From positions 2,277,001 to 2,341,000 of the forward strand of contig NZ_JACHMI010000001.1 of NCBI RefSeq assembly GCF_014207985.1: a DNA stretch of 64,000 bases, written 5' to 3'. This document shows, in pieces, positions 1 to 7,890 of the stretch (position 1 is the first letter of the stretch; each line of letters begins with the position of its first letter). The notes under the pieces are model-generated. The model was given only the letters and a program-made list of their open reading frames with translations, was not told the origin of the DNA and searched no databases. The DNA comes from Nonomuraea rubra. Lineage in GTDB: Bacteria > Actinomycetota > Actinomycetes > Streptosporangiales > Streptosporangiaceae. The translations under genes and the position numbers were made by a program.

Positions 1-1
1 C

Positions 2-688
2 AAGCTCGCCACGGAGGTGCGCAGCGCGTTCACCGGCACCAAGGTACGGCGGTCCGGTCGGTTCCGGCTGGCCCGCAACTTCGACATGGTCAGGACCCTG
101 CGCGCGAACCTCGGCCGCTACCAGCCGGAGACGGGCAAGGTGGTGATCGAGACCCCGTACTTCTTCTCCCGCACCCGCCGCCACCTGGAGCAGTGGCAGG
201 TGATCCTGCTCGTCGACCAGTCCGGGTCGATGGTCGACTCGGTGATCCACTCGGCCGTCACCGCGGCCTGCCTGTGGGGGCTGCCCGGGGTGCGCACCCA
301 CCTGGTGGCGTTCGACACGGAGGTGGTGGACCTGACGGCCGACGTGGACGATCCCGTGGAGCTGCTGATGAAGGTCCAGCTCGGCGGCGGCACCGACATC
401 GCCCGCGCGGCGGCGTACGGCGCGGGCCTGGTGGATCAGCCGCGGCGGGCGATCGTCGTGCTGATCTCGGACTTCTACGAGGGCGGTGATCCGCAACGGC
501 TGGTACGGATCGTGCGCGACCTGGTGGGGCAGGGCAGCAAGGTGCTGGGGCTGGCGGCCCTGGACGAGCAGGCCAACCCCGCCTTCGACCGGGAGCTGGC
601 CCAGCGGCTGGCCGACGTGGGGGCGTACGTGGGGGCGATGACGCCGGGCGAGCTGGCGTCCTTCGTGGCGGAGCACGTGGGCCGATGA
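2..688 (+). CDS. VWA-domain protein, 5' end outside the window
   Basis: The reading frame is already open at the first base, so the true start lies upstream; an internal GTG sits at base 17. Counting from that GTG, a von Willebrand factor A domain is clear: the metal-ion-dependent adhesion motif DQSGS is at residues 67-71, GGGTD at 113-117, and a later acidic position in ISDFYEGG near 141. These are the three parts of a complete MIDAS site, which binds a divalent cation and usually a partner protein. The stop overlaps the start of the SWIM-finger gene (ATGA), so the two are translationally coupled. In actinobacteria such pairs normally follow a MoxR-type AAA ATPase, which I expect just upstream. 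The exact cellular role of these MoxR/VWA/SWIM sets is not settled. Confidence 0.88.
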   Translation, partial: KLATEVRSAFTGTKVRRSGRFRLARNFDMVRTLRANLGRYQPETGKVVIETPYFFSRTRRHLEQWQVILLVDQSGSMVDSVIHSAVTAACLWGLPGVRTHLVAFDTEVVDLTADVDDPVELLMKVQLGGGTDIARAAAYGAGLVDQPRRAIVVLISDFYEGGDPQRLVRIVRDLVGQGSKVLGLAALDEQANPAFDRELAQRLADVGAYVGAMTPGELASFVAEHVGR

Positions 689-2814
689 GGACGGATCTGC
701 TCGGGCTCTCGGCCGACTCCCTCGCCGCGCTCACCAACCGGGGCCTGGTCAAGCGGGCCGCCAAGGAGACGGTGCCGGAGCTGCGTACCGACGCTGACAG
801 CACCGTGCACGGCGAGTTCCCCGGCGGGCCGGTCGCGAGCCTGCCGACCGGGGGGCTGGACGTGGCCCGCTGCACCTGCGGCGCCACCGGCGTCTGCCGG
901 CACGTCATCGCGGTCATCCTCACCTACCAGCACCTGCACGCCGAACCCGCCCCGCCCCCAGCCCCCACCGACGCCGCCCCTTCACCCGCCGCCTCCACCG
1001 ACTCGCCTGCTGCCTCCGCGGTCTCCGCCCCGTCCGGTTCGCCGGCCGTCTCCGGTGGCGCCGCTCCGTCCGCTTCGCCCGCCGAGGCCGGCCTGTCCGC
1101 GGGCTCCGCCCAGGCCGCCGGGGCCGATGCGTCCGCGGGCTTGGCGGGCACCGGGCGGGCGGAGTCCGTGGCGTGGTCGCCGGCGCAGATCACCGATGAC
1201 GAGCTCACGGCCAGGATCGGTGCCCGGCTGATGGCCGCGGCCCGCCGCGCGGAGCGGGCCGGGTACACCGCGCGGGTCCGCCGCGCGAGTCCCGCCGACC
1301 CGGTGCCGCAGGTCGAGCTGGCCACCGCCACCGTGCGATTCCTGATCCCAGGAGATCTCGGGTTCGTGCACACCGACAGCGTCGCCGGCAGCCGGGACGA
1401 CGTCATCGCGCTGGCGGTGTGGGCGTTCCGGGTGGCCGACGAGCTGCACCCCGGCGTGCCAGAAGCGCGGGTAGACGTCGGCGGGCAGGTGGCGGACGGC
1501 GCCGGGTCCGGGCTGGAGCGGGCGCTGGGCCTGGCGGGCACCGTCCTGCGCGAGGGCGCGGCGCACCTCGGCCACGGCCTCGAAGCAGGCATCGCCGACG
1601 TGCAACGCCACCTGGACGCGGCCGGGCTGCGCTGGCCGCTGCTGGCCGTGGGCGACCTCGCCGAGCAGCTCGCCTCCTACCGCGACCGCAGCACCCAGTA
1701 CCGTCCCGAGCTGCTGGCGAGCCACGTCGCCGAGCTGCACGCCCGGCACCGCGCGGTGACCCGGCCGGACGCCACCCTGCGCAGCAGCGTGCTCGGCACC
1801 GCGGAGGCCGCCGAGACCCCGCTGCGCCGGGCCCGGCTGGAGAGCCTCGGCTGCCGTGTCCGCGGCGTGGGCGACCAGCGGATCGCCGAGGTCTACCTGG
1901 CTCACGGCGACAACGCCATGGTGCTGGTCCTGCGCCGCCAGTGGGACGGCGAGGAGGACGGGGCGGCGCTGGCGCGGCGGCGGATCGCCACGTCCACGCT
2001 GGCCACCCTGGCCACGGGGAACGTGGTCACGGAGTCCGCCGTGCGCAGCGCGAGCCGTACGGTGCGGCTGGCCACCGGGCGGGTCTCCAGGACGACGGTC
2101 AGCCCGTCACGGGGCGACTGGGCCGGGTTGCCGCCGTCCCTGCTGGTCACCGACTACGCGGCGCTCGGCCGCGAGCTCGACGCCCTGCCGCTGCGGCCCG
2201 TCCGCCCGCGGATCGAGGCGGAGCTGGTGCGGGTCCTCGCCGTCGCGCGCGTGGAGGCCATCTGGTACGCCCCCGGCGACCAGCGGCTCGACGCCGTCAT
2301 CGCGGACCAGGCGGGCCACACGGCCACCGTCACGGCCACCCACACCGTCGCCGCGCCCGGGCGGCTCGACTCGCTGGCGGACGTGCTCGCCGGGGAGCAC
2401 GGCGAGCCGCGGTTCGTCAGCGGCGTGGTGGGGCGCACCGCGGGCGGTCTGGTCGTCGAACCGCTCGGGCTGGCGGCCGGCGACCGGGTGATCGTTCCCG
2501 ACCTGCAGCCCGCGGGCGGGAGCGGCAGGCTCGAGGCCGGCGCGGACGAGCGGCCCGAGCCGCTGGCCGCCGTCCTGATCGAGGCCCGGGGGCTGCTCGC
2601 CGAGGCGGCCCATCACGGCCTGTCGCACCTGCCGCCCACCTACGGCGAACGGCTCGCCGCCGCCGCGCAGCGGTTGACCGTACTGGGGCTGCGGCGTGCC
2701 GCGCAGGCCGTCACGGCGTTCGCGGCGGCGCGGGCGGACGGCTCCGAGGAGGCGGCCGAGCAGGCCTGGGTGGACGCGTACCTGCGCCTGGAGGTGGCTC
2801 TGGACCTGCACTAA
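685..2814 (+). CDS. SWIM zinc-finger family protein
   Basis: This 709-residue protein carries a SWIM zinc finger near its N terminus: CxC at Cys63 and Cys65 followed by CxH at Cys71 and His73. SWIM fingers bind DNA or protein. Residues about 88-160 (bases 946-1164) are a low-complexity Ala/Ser/Pro/Gly stretch, and the remaining roughly 550 residues look like an ordinary folded, Leu/Ala/Arg-rich region with no motif I can name. The start overlaps the VWA stop by four bases. The low-complexity insert directly follows the finger and looks like an expanded linker of the kind seen in several other genes of this window. Family assignment is firm; function is unknown. Confidence 0.85.
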   Translation: MRTDLLGLSADSLAALTNRGLVKRAAKETVPELRTDADSTVHGEFPGGPVASLPTGGLDVARCTCGATGVCRHVIAVILTYQHLHAEPAPPPAPTDAAPSPAASTDSPAASAVSAPSGSPAVSGGAAPSASPAEAGLSAGSAQAAGADASAGLAGTGRAESVAWSPAQITDDELTARIGARLMAAARRAERAGYTARVRRASPADPVPQVELATATVRFLIPGDLGFVHTDSVAGSRDDVIALAVWAFRVADELHPGVPEARVDVGGQVADGAGSGLERALGLAGTVLREGAAHLGHGLEAGIADVQRHLDAAGLRWPLLAVGDLAEQLASYRDRSTQYRPELLASHVAELHARHRAVTRPDATLRSSVLGTAEAAETPLRRARLESLGCRVRGVGDQRIAEVYLAHGDNAMVLVLRRQWDGEEDGAALARRRIATSTLATLATGNVVTESAVRSASRTVRLATGRVSRTTVSPSRGDWAGLPPSLLVTDYAALGRELDALPLRPVRPRIEAELVRVLAVARVEAIWYAPGDQRLDAVIADQAGHTATVTATHTVAAPGRLDSLADVLAGEHGEPRFVSGVVGRTAGGLVVEPLGLAAGDRVIVPDLQPAGGSGRLEAGADERPEPLAAVLIEARGLLAEAAHHGLSHLPPTYGERLAAAAQRLTVLGLRRAAQAVTAFAAARADGSEEAAEQAWVDAYLRLEVALDLH

Positions 2815-2912
2815 GGAGGTGTGCGGGGCGTCTGGACGGTGGCTCACCGGCAGGAGATCTCGGGCGCGCGTCCCGCCTAGGATGACCGGGAGCTCCGGAC
2901 TGCCGCCCGGTG

Positions 2913-2931
2913 ACCCGAACAGGCTTCGGGT
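2913..2931. terminator. Possible shared terminator hairpin between convergent genes
   Basis: ACCCGAA (2913-2919) and TTCGGGT (2925-2931) form a perfect 7-bp stem with a 5-base loop in the gap between the convergent SWIM-finger and SnoaL-like genes. There is no T tract, so this is a modest candidate. Confidence 0.35.
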
Positions 2932-2958
2932 GAGGCACGCTGCCGGCACCTCGCACCG

Positions 2959-3459
2959 TCAGCGCCGCCCGAGGCCGAGCCGGTGGGCGATCCGCGCCAT
3001 GAGCTGGGACATCTTCGACGGGAACGCGTCGGGCGCGGGAACGGTGACGGGCCGGACGCGGCCGTTGTGGATGGCGCCGATCTTCCACCCGGCCTCCGTG
3101 CGCACCACGACGATGGTCTGCCGCGACAGCCGCCGCTTGGGGAGCGTGGATCGCCACGGCATCAGGACGGAGGCCGTGCCGTACGCGACGGCGACGTCCG
3201 GCGTGAGGTAGCGGACCGACTCCAGGTCGCCGACCAGGGCCGAGCCGGCCAGGACGCCCCGGAAGAGCTGGTCGTGGTTGTGCTGGTGCAGCGTCCGGCC
3301 GCGGGCGATGGTGCCGTCGTAGGAGACGTAGTCGGAGTCGTCGGTGAACAGCGCCCCGAACGCCTCGGCGTCGTTCGCCGTCCAGGCCGCCATGAAGTCG
3401 GCGAACAGCTTCTCGATCCGAGCGGTGTCAGCGGTCTGCGTGAGAGTGGTCGAGCGCAT
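2959..3459 (-). CDS. SnoaL-like / SgcJ-EcaC family protein (NTF2-like fold)
   Basis: About 166 residues. It begins with a helix containing IEKLFADFMAAWTANDAEAF, then LFTDDSDYVSYDG and a C-terminal IVVVRTEAGWKIGAIHNGR strand pair. This is the pattern of SgcJ/EcaC-type SnoaL-like proteins, small cone-shaped NTF2-fold proteins that may act as cyclases, isomerases or stress-response proteins. The frame stays open far upstream, but the ATG at 3459 has a good GGAGG eight bases before it and fixes the start. The gene is divergent from a MarR regulator, and palindromes lie in the shared 66-bp gap, so MarR control is likely. The substrate cannot be inferred. Confidence 0.82.
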   Translation of the reverse strand: MRSTTLTQTADTARIEKLFADFMAAWTANDAEAFGALFTDDSDYVSYDGTIARGRTLHQHNHDQLFRGVLAGSALVGDLESVRYLTPDVAVAYGTASVLMPWRSTLPKRRLSRQTIVVVRTEAGWKIGAIHNGRVRPVTVPAPDAFPSKMSQLMARIAHRLGLGRR

Positions 3460-3487
3460 GGTGGTGCCTCCGAAGCTGGTATCGTCG

Positions 3488-3533
3488 TTTCGAGCAACGA
3501 AATGTACGATAACAGAAAGATTCGAATGTCGAA
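3488..3533. promoter_or_regulatory. Palindromes in the SnoaL/marR divergent region (candidate MarR operators)
   Basis: Two dyads lie close together. TTTCG and CGAAA (3488-3492, 3498-3502) are separated by AGCAA, and TTCGA-ATG-TCGAA (3521-3533) overlaps the preferred MarR start codon. Such paired dyads between a MarR gene and its divergent target are typical of autoregulation. Binding is inferred, not shown. Confidence 0.5.
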
Positions 3534-3984
3534 AAGTACTGTCATTGAAGAGATCGCCATGGAGCTCCGGCAGCTGCAGCAGAGCTTCGACGCCTTCGAC
3601 GAGGCGGCCGCCGCCATGCTCGGCCTGAATCGCACCGACCTGCGCTGCCTTGACGTGGTGCTGGGCGAGGGCCCGGTGGCGGCGGGCCGGATCAGCGCCG
3701 CGCTGAAGCTGAGCCCGGCGGCCACCACCACGGTCATCGATCGGCTGGAGCGGGCGGGCATGGTGTCCCGGTCTCCCGATCCGGGCAACCGCCGTCGTGT
3801 CCTGGTCGCCGCGACCGACGCCGCCCGCTCGGCGGAGGCCGAGATCTTCGTCCCCGTCGGCCGGGCAGGCGCCGAGGCGCTGCGGGCTTACGGGGCGGAC
3901 GCGCTCGCGATCATCCTCGACTTCCTGCGTACCGCCCGAAGGGTTCAGGAGGAGCAGGCCGCCCGCGTCAGGGCGCTCTCTTGA
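3526..3984 (+). CDS. MarR family transcriptional regulator
   Basis: A 152-residue winged-helix regulator. The helix-turn-helix region runs through VAAGRISAALKLSPAATTTVIDRL, followed by the wing GMVSRSPDPGNRRRVLVA, which matches the MarR signature DxxDxR in position if not fully in sequence (DPGNRRR). Flanking helices (ELRQLQQSFDAFDEAA and the C-terminal ILDFLRTARRVQEEQAARV) would form the dimer interface. ATG at 3526 is the preferred start; ATG at 3502 and 3559 are in frame. Divergent from the SnoaL-like gene, with palindromes between them. MarR proteins usually respond to phenolic ligands or oxidants; nothing here identifies the ligand. A strong hairpin follows the gene. Confidence 0.85.
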   Translation: MSKSTVIEEIAMELRQLQQSFDAFDEAAAAMLGLNRTDLRCLDVVLGEGPVAAGRISAALKLSPAATTTVIDRLERAGMVSRSPDPGNRRRVLVAATDAARSAEAEIFVPVGRAGAEALRAYGADALAIILDFLRTARRVQEEQAARVRALS

Positions 3985-3996
3985 GCCGGAGGGTTG

Positions 3997-4028
3997 AAAA
4001 CATCGTCTCTTATCGAGACAATGTTTTT
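3997..4028 (+). terminator. Rho-independent terminator after the MarR gene
   Basis: The arms AAAACATCGTCTC (3997-4009) and GAGACAATGTTTT (4015-4027) pair with one mismatch around a 5-base loop, and a T run ends at 4028. The A tract on the left and T tract on the right make it able to work in both directions. It is unusually AT-rich for this genome and isolates the marR unit from the next gene. Confidence 0.85.
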
Positions 4029-4108
4029 GGCGCCTCGAAGGGTGGGGTGCCGGGCGTGGTACTACTGGAGATCCGCGAAGGAGGCCGGAAGGACGAGTTG
4101 GTGCGCCC

Positions 4109-4486
4109 ATGACCGAGCGCTATCTCGGTGTCCTCGGCGTGGCCGAGGCCCTGGGAGTGACCCGGCACGCGGTGCACAAGTGGCGCACGCGCTACCCCGA
4201 TGGTTCCGAGCATCCGTTCCCCGAGCCGGACGTCGAGGTGGACGGGGCTCCCGGATGGCGGCCCGATCGGGTGCGGGAGATCGCGCGATGGCGTGCGGGC
4301 CTGCCCGGGCGCGGGGCCGGCGGCGGTCGTCCCACCGCCGCGCGCCAGGAGTACCTCAAGGCGGCGATGGCACGCGGCCTGGACCGGGACGAGGCGCTGC
4401 GCGCGCTGGCCACGTTCCAGGCCGAGTTCCCCGAGATGAACGAGCCCGAGCTGTGCGCCTGGCTCATCGAGAAGTTCCGCCGCTGA
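4109..4486 (+). CDS. Small putative DNA-binding protein (MerR/excisionase-like N terminus)
   Basis: 125 residues. The N terminus (LGVLGVAEALGVTRHAVHKWRTRYP) reads as a helix-turn-helix resembling excisionase or MerR-type winged helices, followed by a Pro/Glu-rich wing (HPFPEPDVEVDGAPGWRPDRVREIARWRAGLPGRG) with the W-x-P-D-R-V-x-E-I pattern such proteins use. The C terminus has two short helices (EYLKAAMARGLDRDEALRALA and AWLIEKFRR). ATG at 4109 is preferred, although the frame stays open upstream. It stands alone between a terminator and a serine hydrolase gene. I see no integrase or other phage gene nearby, so I read it as a chromosomal regulator of unknown target. Confidence 0.65.
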   Translation: MTERYLGVLGVAEALGVTRHAVHKWRTRYPDGSEHPFPEPDVEVDGAPGWRPDRVREIARWRAGLPGRGAGGGRPTAARQEYLKAAMARGLDRDEALRALATFQAEFPEMNEPELCAWLIEKFRR

Positions 4487-4527
4487 CGCCCGCTCTCTTT
4501 CGCATCACGAACAGAAGGCGATGACGC

Positions 4528-5814
4528 ATGCTCGACAACGCTCCAGACGCGAGCACAGGGGTGGGTCCAGAGGTGAGCCCGCACGCGGGCACGGCGGTGG
4601 GCACAGAGGCGAGTCCGCAGGTGGGCACGGTGGCGGGGACGGTGGTGAGCGGGGAGACGGCGCCGGGGTTCGAGGTGGTGCGCGAGGCGTTCGCGGCCAA
4701 CCTGGCCTCCGGGGCGGAGGTCGGTGCGGCGGTCAGCGTCTACCTGCGCGGACGGAAGGTGGTCGATCTGTGGGGCGGGCTCGCCGTCCCGGAGACGGGA
4801 CGCCCGTGGGAGCGCGACACGCTGCAGGTCGTCTACTCCACCACCAAGGCGGTGACGGCGGCGTGCGCGCTGCTGCTGGCGCAGCGCGGCGAGCTCGACC
4901 TCGACGCGCCGGTGGCCCGCTACTGGCCCGAGTTCGCGGCCAACGGCAAGGAACGGGTGCCGGTGCGATGGCTGCTCACCCACCAGGCGGGCCTGCCCAC
5001 CCTCGACCACCCGGTCACCCCGGCCGAGGTCATCGCCTGGAACCCCGTGGTGGACGCGCTGGCGGCCCAGCGGCCGTTCTGGGAACCGGGCACCGAGCAC
5101 GGTTACCACGCGCACACCTACGGATGGCTCGTCGGCGAGGTGGTCCGCCGGGTCTCCGGTCGCAGCCTCGGCACGTTCCTCGCCGAGGAGATCGCCCGGC
5201 CGCTCGGCCTGGACCTGTGGATCGGGCTGCCCGAGCAGGAACACCACCGGGTCAGCCGCATCGTCACCGACCCGGGCGGCTTCGACCCCTCCGCCATCGA
5301 CCTGGCCACCGTTCCCGAGCCGATGCGGGACATGATGGCCGCCTACGCCGACCCGGCCTCGCTGACGGTGCGCGCGATGATGGTCGTCCAGCCGTTGCTG
5401 GACCACAACGACCCCAGGGAGCAGGCCGCCGAGCTGCCCGCCACCAACGGCATCTGCACGGCACGCGCCCTGGCCGCCTTCTACGCCGCCCTCGTCGGCG
5501 AGGTGAACGGGCACCGCATCCTCACCCGCGCCACCCTGGCCGCCGCGACCGCGGAGCAGGTCGCCGGCCTCGACCGCATCCTGCGCGTGCCCGTCCGCAT
5601 CGGCACCGGCTTCGGCCTGCCCACCCCGGACGCCTACTGGTACTCGCCCACGGCCTTCGGCTTCGGCGGCCTCGGTGGCTCCCTCGGCTTCGCCGACCCG
5701 AGCACCGGGCTGGCGTTCGGCTACGTGATGAACCGCATCCGGGACGGCGTACCGGACATGCGGGCGGCCCGCCTGTTCCAGGCCGTCAAGGAAGCGATGC
5801 GGGCGCACGCCTGA
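4528..5814 (+). CDS. Serine hydrolase, beta-lactamase class C / EstB-like
   Basis: 428 residues. The class C catalytic pattern is present: STTK at 104-107 (nucleophile Ser104, Lys107), a Tyr in HAHTYGW near 198 that can fill the YxN position, and conserved blocks VRWLLTHQAGLP and FGFGGLGGSLGFADP near the C terminus. There is no signal peptide, so it is probably cytoplasmic, as for EstB-type esterases and related hydrolases. The first 45 residues are a Thr/Val/Gly-rich degenerate repeat (PEVSPHAGTAVGTEASPQVG) that the family does not normally have. They resemble the repeat tracts in other genes here, and translation might start further in. The natural ester or amide substrate is unknown. Confidence 0.85.
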   Translation: MLDNAPDASTGVGPEVSPHAGTAVGTEASPQVGTVAGTVVSGETAPGFEVVREAFAANLASGAEVGAAVSVYLRGRKVVDLWGGLAVPETGRPWERDTLQVVYSTTKAVTAACALLLAQRGELDLDAPVARYWPEFAANGKERVPVRWLLTHQAGLPTLDHPVTPAEVIAWNPVVDALAAQRPFWEPGTEHGYHAHTYGWLVGEVVRRVSGRSLGTFLAEEIARPLGLDLWIGLPEQEHHRVSRIVTDPGGFDPSAIDLATVPEPMRDMMAAYADPASLTVRAMMVVQPLLDHNDPREQAAELPATNGICTARALAAFYAALVGEVNGHRILTRATLAAATAEQVAGLDRILRVPVRIGTGFGLPTPDAYWYSPTAFGFGGLGGSLGFADPSTGLAFGYVMNRIRDGVPDMRAARLFQAVKEAMRAHA

Positions 5815-5883
5815 CGGGCGCCGCCGGAGCGGTGGTGCAGGTGTGAGGCGCTGTCACGGGGCGGGGCAAGCGGGTGTCTCTGA

Positions 5884-5902
5884 GCCGCCGTCACGGGGCG
5901 GC
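5884..5902. terminator. Possible terminator between convergent genes
   Basis: GCCGCC (5884-5889) and GGCGGC (5897-5902) form a 6-bp stem in the 128-bp gap between the serine hydrolase and the DUF2071 gene. The 12-mer GTCACGGGGCGG occurs in this hairpin and again about 38 bases upstream. No T run follows. Confidence 0.35.
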
Positions 5903-5942
5903 GCAGGCGCGCGGCGGGCGTTGCCGTCGTCTCGGCTGCTCG

Positions 5943-6659
5943 TCACCAGCGCCACATCCCCACCCGCGTCCGCACCCCGGGAGACGCGTGCAGAACGGGC
6001 TGCCCGTCGGGGGCGGGCAGTCCCGCGGCCTGCACCAGGCTCTGGTCCAGGCCGATCAGGCGGGCGTGGTGCAGCGGCCACGGCGGATGCTCCACCTGGG
6101 CGGCGGCGAGCCGGCCGGCCACGAGGCTGAACAGCCGGAACCGGGCGGTCAGGAAGTGCGCCAGCTCGTCGCGCTCCCGCTCCGCCAGTGGCACGCCGGC
6201 CTCCACGTCCACGTCGCACCGCGCGCCGACCGGCCCGGGCAGGCGACGGCGGCACCTGTACCGGGTGTGGCCGTTCTCGCCGTCGACCGACATGTCGGAC
6301 CAGAAGTAGGGCAGCCAGAACCCGCCCCGCCCGCCGAGTGCGGCGGGCAGGCGTCCCGCATCGAGGGAGAAGAACCAGATCCCGGTACGGCCGCGGGCAT
6401 CGCGCACGTACGTCCGCACGTTCGTCTCCGGGAACGTGGACAGCCACGGCAGCGCCGGAACGCCGGGCACCCGTACGTCCCGCATGAGGAAGCAGGTGAG
6501 CCCCACCCACGCCGCCCCGTCGAAGGTCTCCACCCTGAGCTGGGCCGGGAGCAGCGCCTGCACCTGCTCCGGCCGGTAGCGCCAATGAACGAAGGTCATG
6601 CGCGACCACCGCTGGTACATCACGGGCAAGGCGACCCGGGGCGACTGTGGAGCACGCAT
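5943..6659 (-). CDS. DUF2071 / YqjF family protein
   Basis: About 238 residues with the layout of the DUF2071 (YqjF) family: N-terminal YQRWSRMTFVHWRYRPEQV, then LLPAQLRVETFDGAAWVGL, FPETNVRTYVRD, GIWFFSLDAG, and C-terminal PPWPLHHARL. YqjF-like proteins are cytosolic and have no established activity; the fold is related to acetoacetate decarboxylase-like barrels. I chose the ATG at 6659; the frame runs on to 6842 but the added residues are compositionally unlike the family. The gene follows gppA on the same strand after 89 bp that contain a duplicated hairpin. Confidence 0.8.
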   Translation of the reverse strand: MRAPQSPRVALPVMYQRWSRMTFVHWRYRPEQVQALLPAQLRVETFDGAAWVGLTCFLMRDVRVPGVPALPWLSTFPETNVRTYVRDARGRTGIWFFSLDAGRLPAALGGRGGFWLPYFWSDMSVDGENGHTRYRCRRRLPGPVGARCDVDVEAGVPLAERERDELAHFLTARFRLFSLVAGRLAAAQVEHPPWPLHHARLIGLDQSLVQAAGLPAPDGQPVLHASPGVRTRVGMWRW

Positions 6660-6690
6660 CCCGCACCCCTGCCCGCCACCGCCCCGCGCA

Positions 6691-6759
6691 ATCGGGGAAT
6701 CCCCCGGTTCAGGCGCTCTGGTCGTCGCGGATCGGGGAGTTCCCCGGTTCAGGCGCTCT
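6691..6759 (-). repeat. Tandemly duplicated hairpin at the end of gppA
   Basis: Two 29-bp copies (6691-6719 and 6731-6759) differ at two positions and are 40 bp apart. Read on the minus strand, each holds the gppA ending AGAGCGCCTGA and then a short hairpin of the form CGGGG-AACT-CCCCG. The first copy is the real gene end; the second lies in the gap before the DUF2071 gene. It looks like a duplication of gene tail plus terminator. Confidence 0.7.
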
Positions 6760-7723
6760 CGCCCTGGATCGCGTACAGACGTCGCCCGTGCCCCGGCGAG
6801 TGATGCAGCCGGTCCAGCAGGATGCCCTCGCGCAACGCCCACGGGCAGATGCGCACCACCGCCAGGTTCAGTGCGGCCATGGTGGCGTCGGCGACGATGG
6901 CGCCGGCGAGGATCTGGCGGGCGCGAGCCGCCGAGACGCCCGGGAGTTGCGCGCGTTCCATGGGCGTCCGGGCGGCCAGGACCTCGATGGCCTCACCCAG
7001 GTCGACCCGGTGCAGCTCGCGGACCACATGGGGCCCCGCCTTCGCCTTCGGCCCCCCGCACAGGCGGGCGAGCTGGGCGAACGTCCTGGAGGCCGCCACC
7101 GCGGTGGCCTGGCCGATGCGGTGCGCGCAGAGGTCGCCGACGTTCCTGGCGAGCACCGATTCGACGTGCTCGCGCAGCCGCTTGCGGTGCTTGCGCTTCA
7201 CCCGCTCGGGGTCCGGCAGGTGGTGGCGGGTCAGGCGGCCGGCGCCCAGAGGGAGGGAGAGCGCCAGGTCAGGGGTTTCGCCGTTGCCGTAGGCGAGCTC
7301 CATGGAGCCGCCGCCGATGTCGGCCAGCAGGATCGGCCCGGCCGACCAGCCGAACCAGTGCCGTGCCGCCAGGAAGGTCAGCCTGGCCTCCTGTTCGGCG
7401 TCCAGGTAGCCGACGCGGACGCCCGAGGTGGCCTGGATCTCCGTCAGGATCGCGTCGCGGTTGGCGGCGTCGCGCACGGCCGAGGTGGCGTACGGCACCA
7501 GCTCGTGCACCCGGTGCCGGCTCGCGACGTCGGCGGCCTCCCTGACGGCGTCGGTCAGCCGGTCGATCCCCGCCCGCCCGATGACCCCGTCCCGGCTGAT
7601 CGCCTCGGCCAGGCGGATCTGGCGTTTCAGCGTGGCCACCGGTTGCGGCGGATAACCCGCCGTGAGGTCGGCGATACGCAGATGGGCGGCATTGGAGCCG
7701 ATGTCGAGAACGCCGAGTCGCAT
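6749..7723 (-). CDS. Exopolyphosphatase / pppGpp phosphatase family (Ppx/GppA)
   Basis: About 324 residues of the ASKHA-fold Ppx/GppA family. The phosphate-1 loop LGVLDIGSNAAHLRIAD is at the N terminus, and the phosphate-2 loop ILLADIGGGSMELAYGNG lies near residue 140. The short form, with no C-terminal HD domain, is typical of actinobacterial Ppx1/Ppx2-like proteins that act on short polyphosphate or on nucleotide alarmones. ATG at 7723 gives the standard MRLGVLDIGSN start; ATG at 7729 is two codons further out, and neither has a clear ribosome site, so a leaderless message is possible. Note Ala-Ala-His where the family more often has Thr-Val/Phe-His after GSN. It lies downstream of clpX with 167 bp between. 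Confidence 0.88.
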   Translation of the reverse strand: MRLGVLDIGSNAAHLRIADLTAGYPPQPVATLKRQIRLAEAISRDGVIGRAGIDRLTDAVREAADVASRHRVHELVPYATSAVRDAANRDAILTEIQATSGVRVGYLDAEQEARLTFLAARHWFGWSAGPILLADIGGGSMELAYGNGETPDLALSLPLGAGRLTRHHLPDPERVKRKHRKRLREHVESVLARNVGDLCAHRIGQATAVAASRTFAQLARLCGGPKAKAGPHVVRELHRVDLGEAIEVLAARTPMERAQLPGVSAARARQILAGAIVADATMAALNLAVVRICPWALREGILLDRLHHSPGHGRRLYAIQGESA

Positions 7724-7890
7724 GGTCATGCGAATACCCGTCAATGACGCGAACAATCTTCATGAGCGCGGCCGTATCGGTTTACCGGCCTATTCGCCGG
7801 GCGGCCGGCCGCAATGGCGAAGGTGGTGCACGAGTTATGGCCGGTTATTACGCAGAGTAAAGGCTTGACGCCTATTACACGGCCACGGAT

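Noticed and set aside
2959..4110. Reading the SnoaL-like gene as a 383-codon frame starting at 4110
   Set aside because: The extra N-terminal part overlaps the MarR gene on the other strand, has no family similarity, and the ATG at 3459 has a strong ribosome site.
4109..4486. Prophage excisionase as evidence of a mobile element
   Set aside because: The small DNA-binding protein has no integrase, attachment site or phage gene near it.
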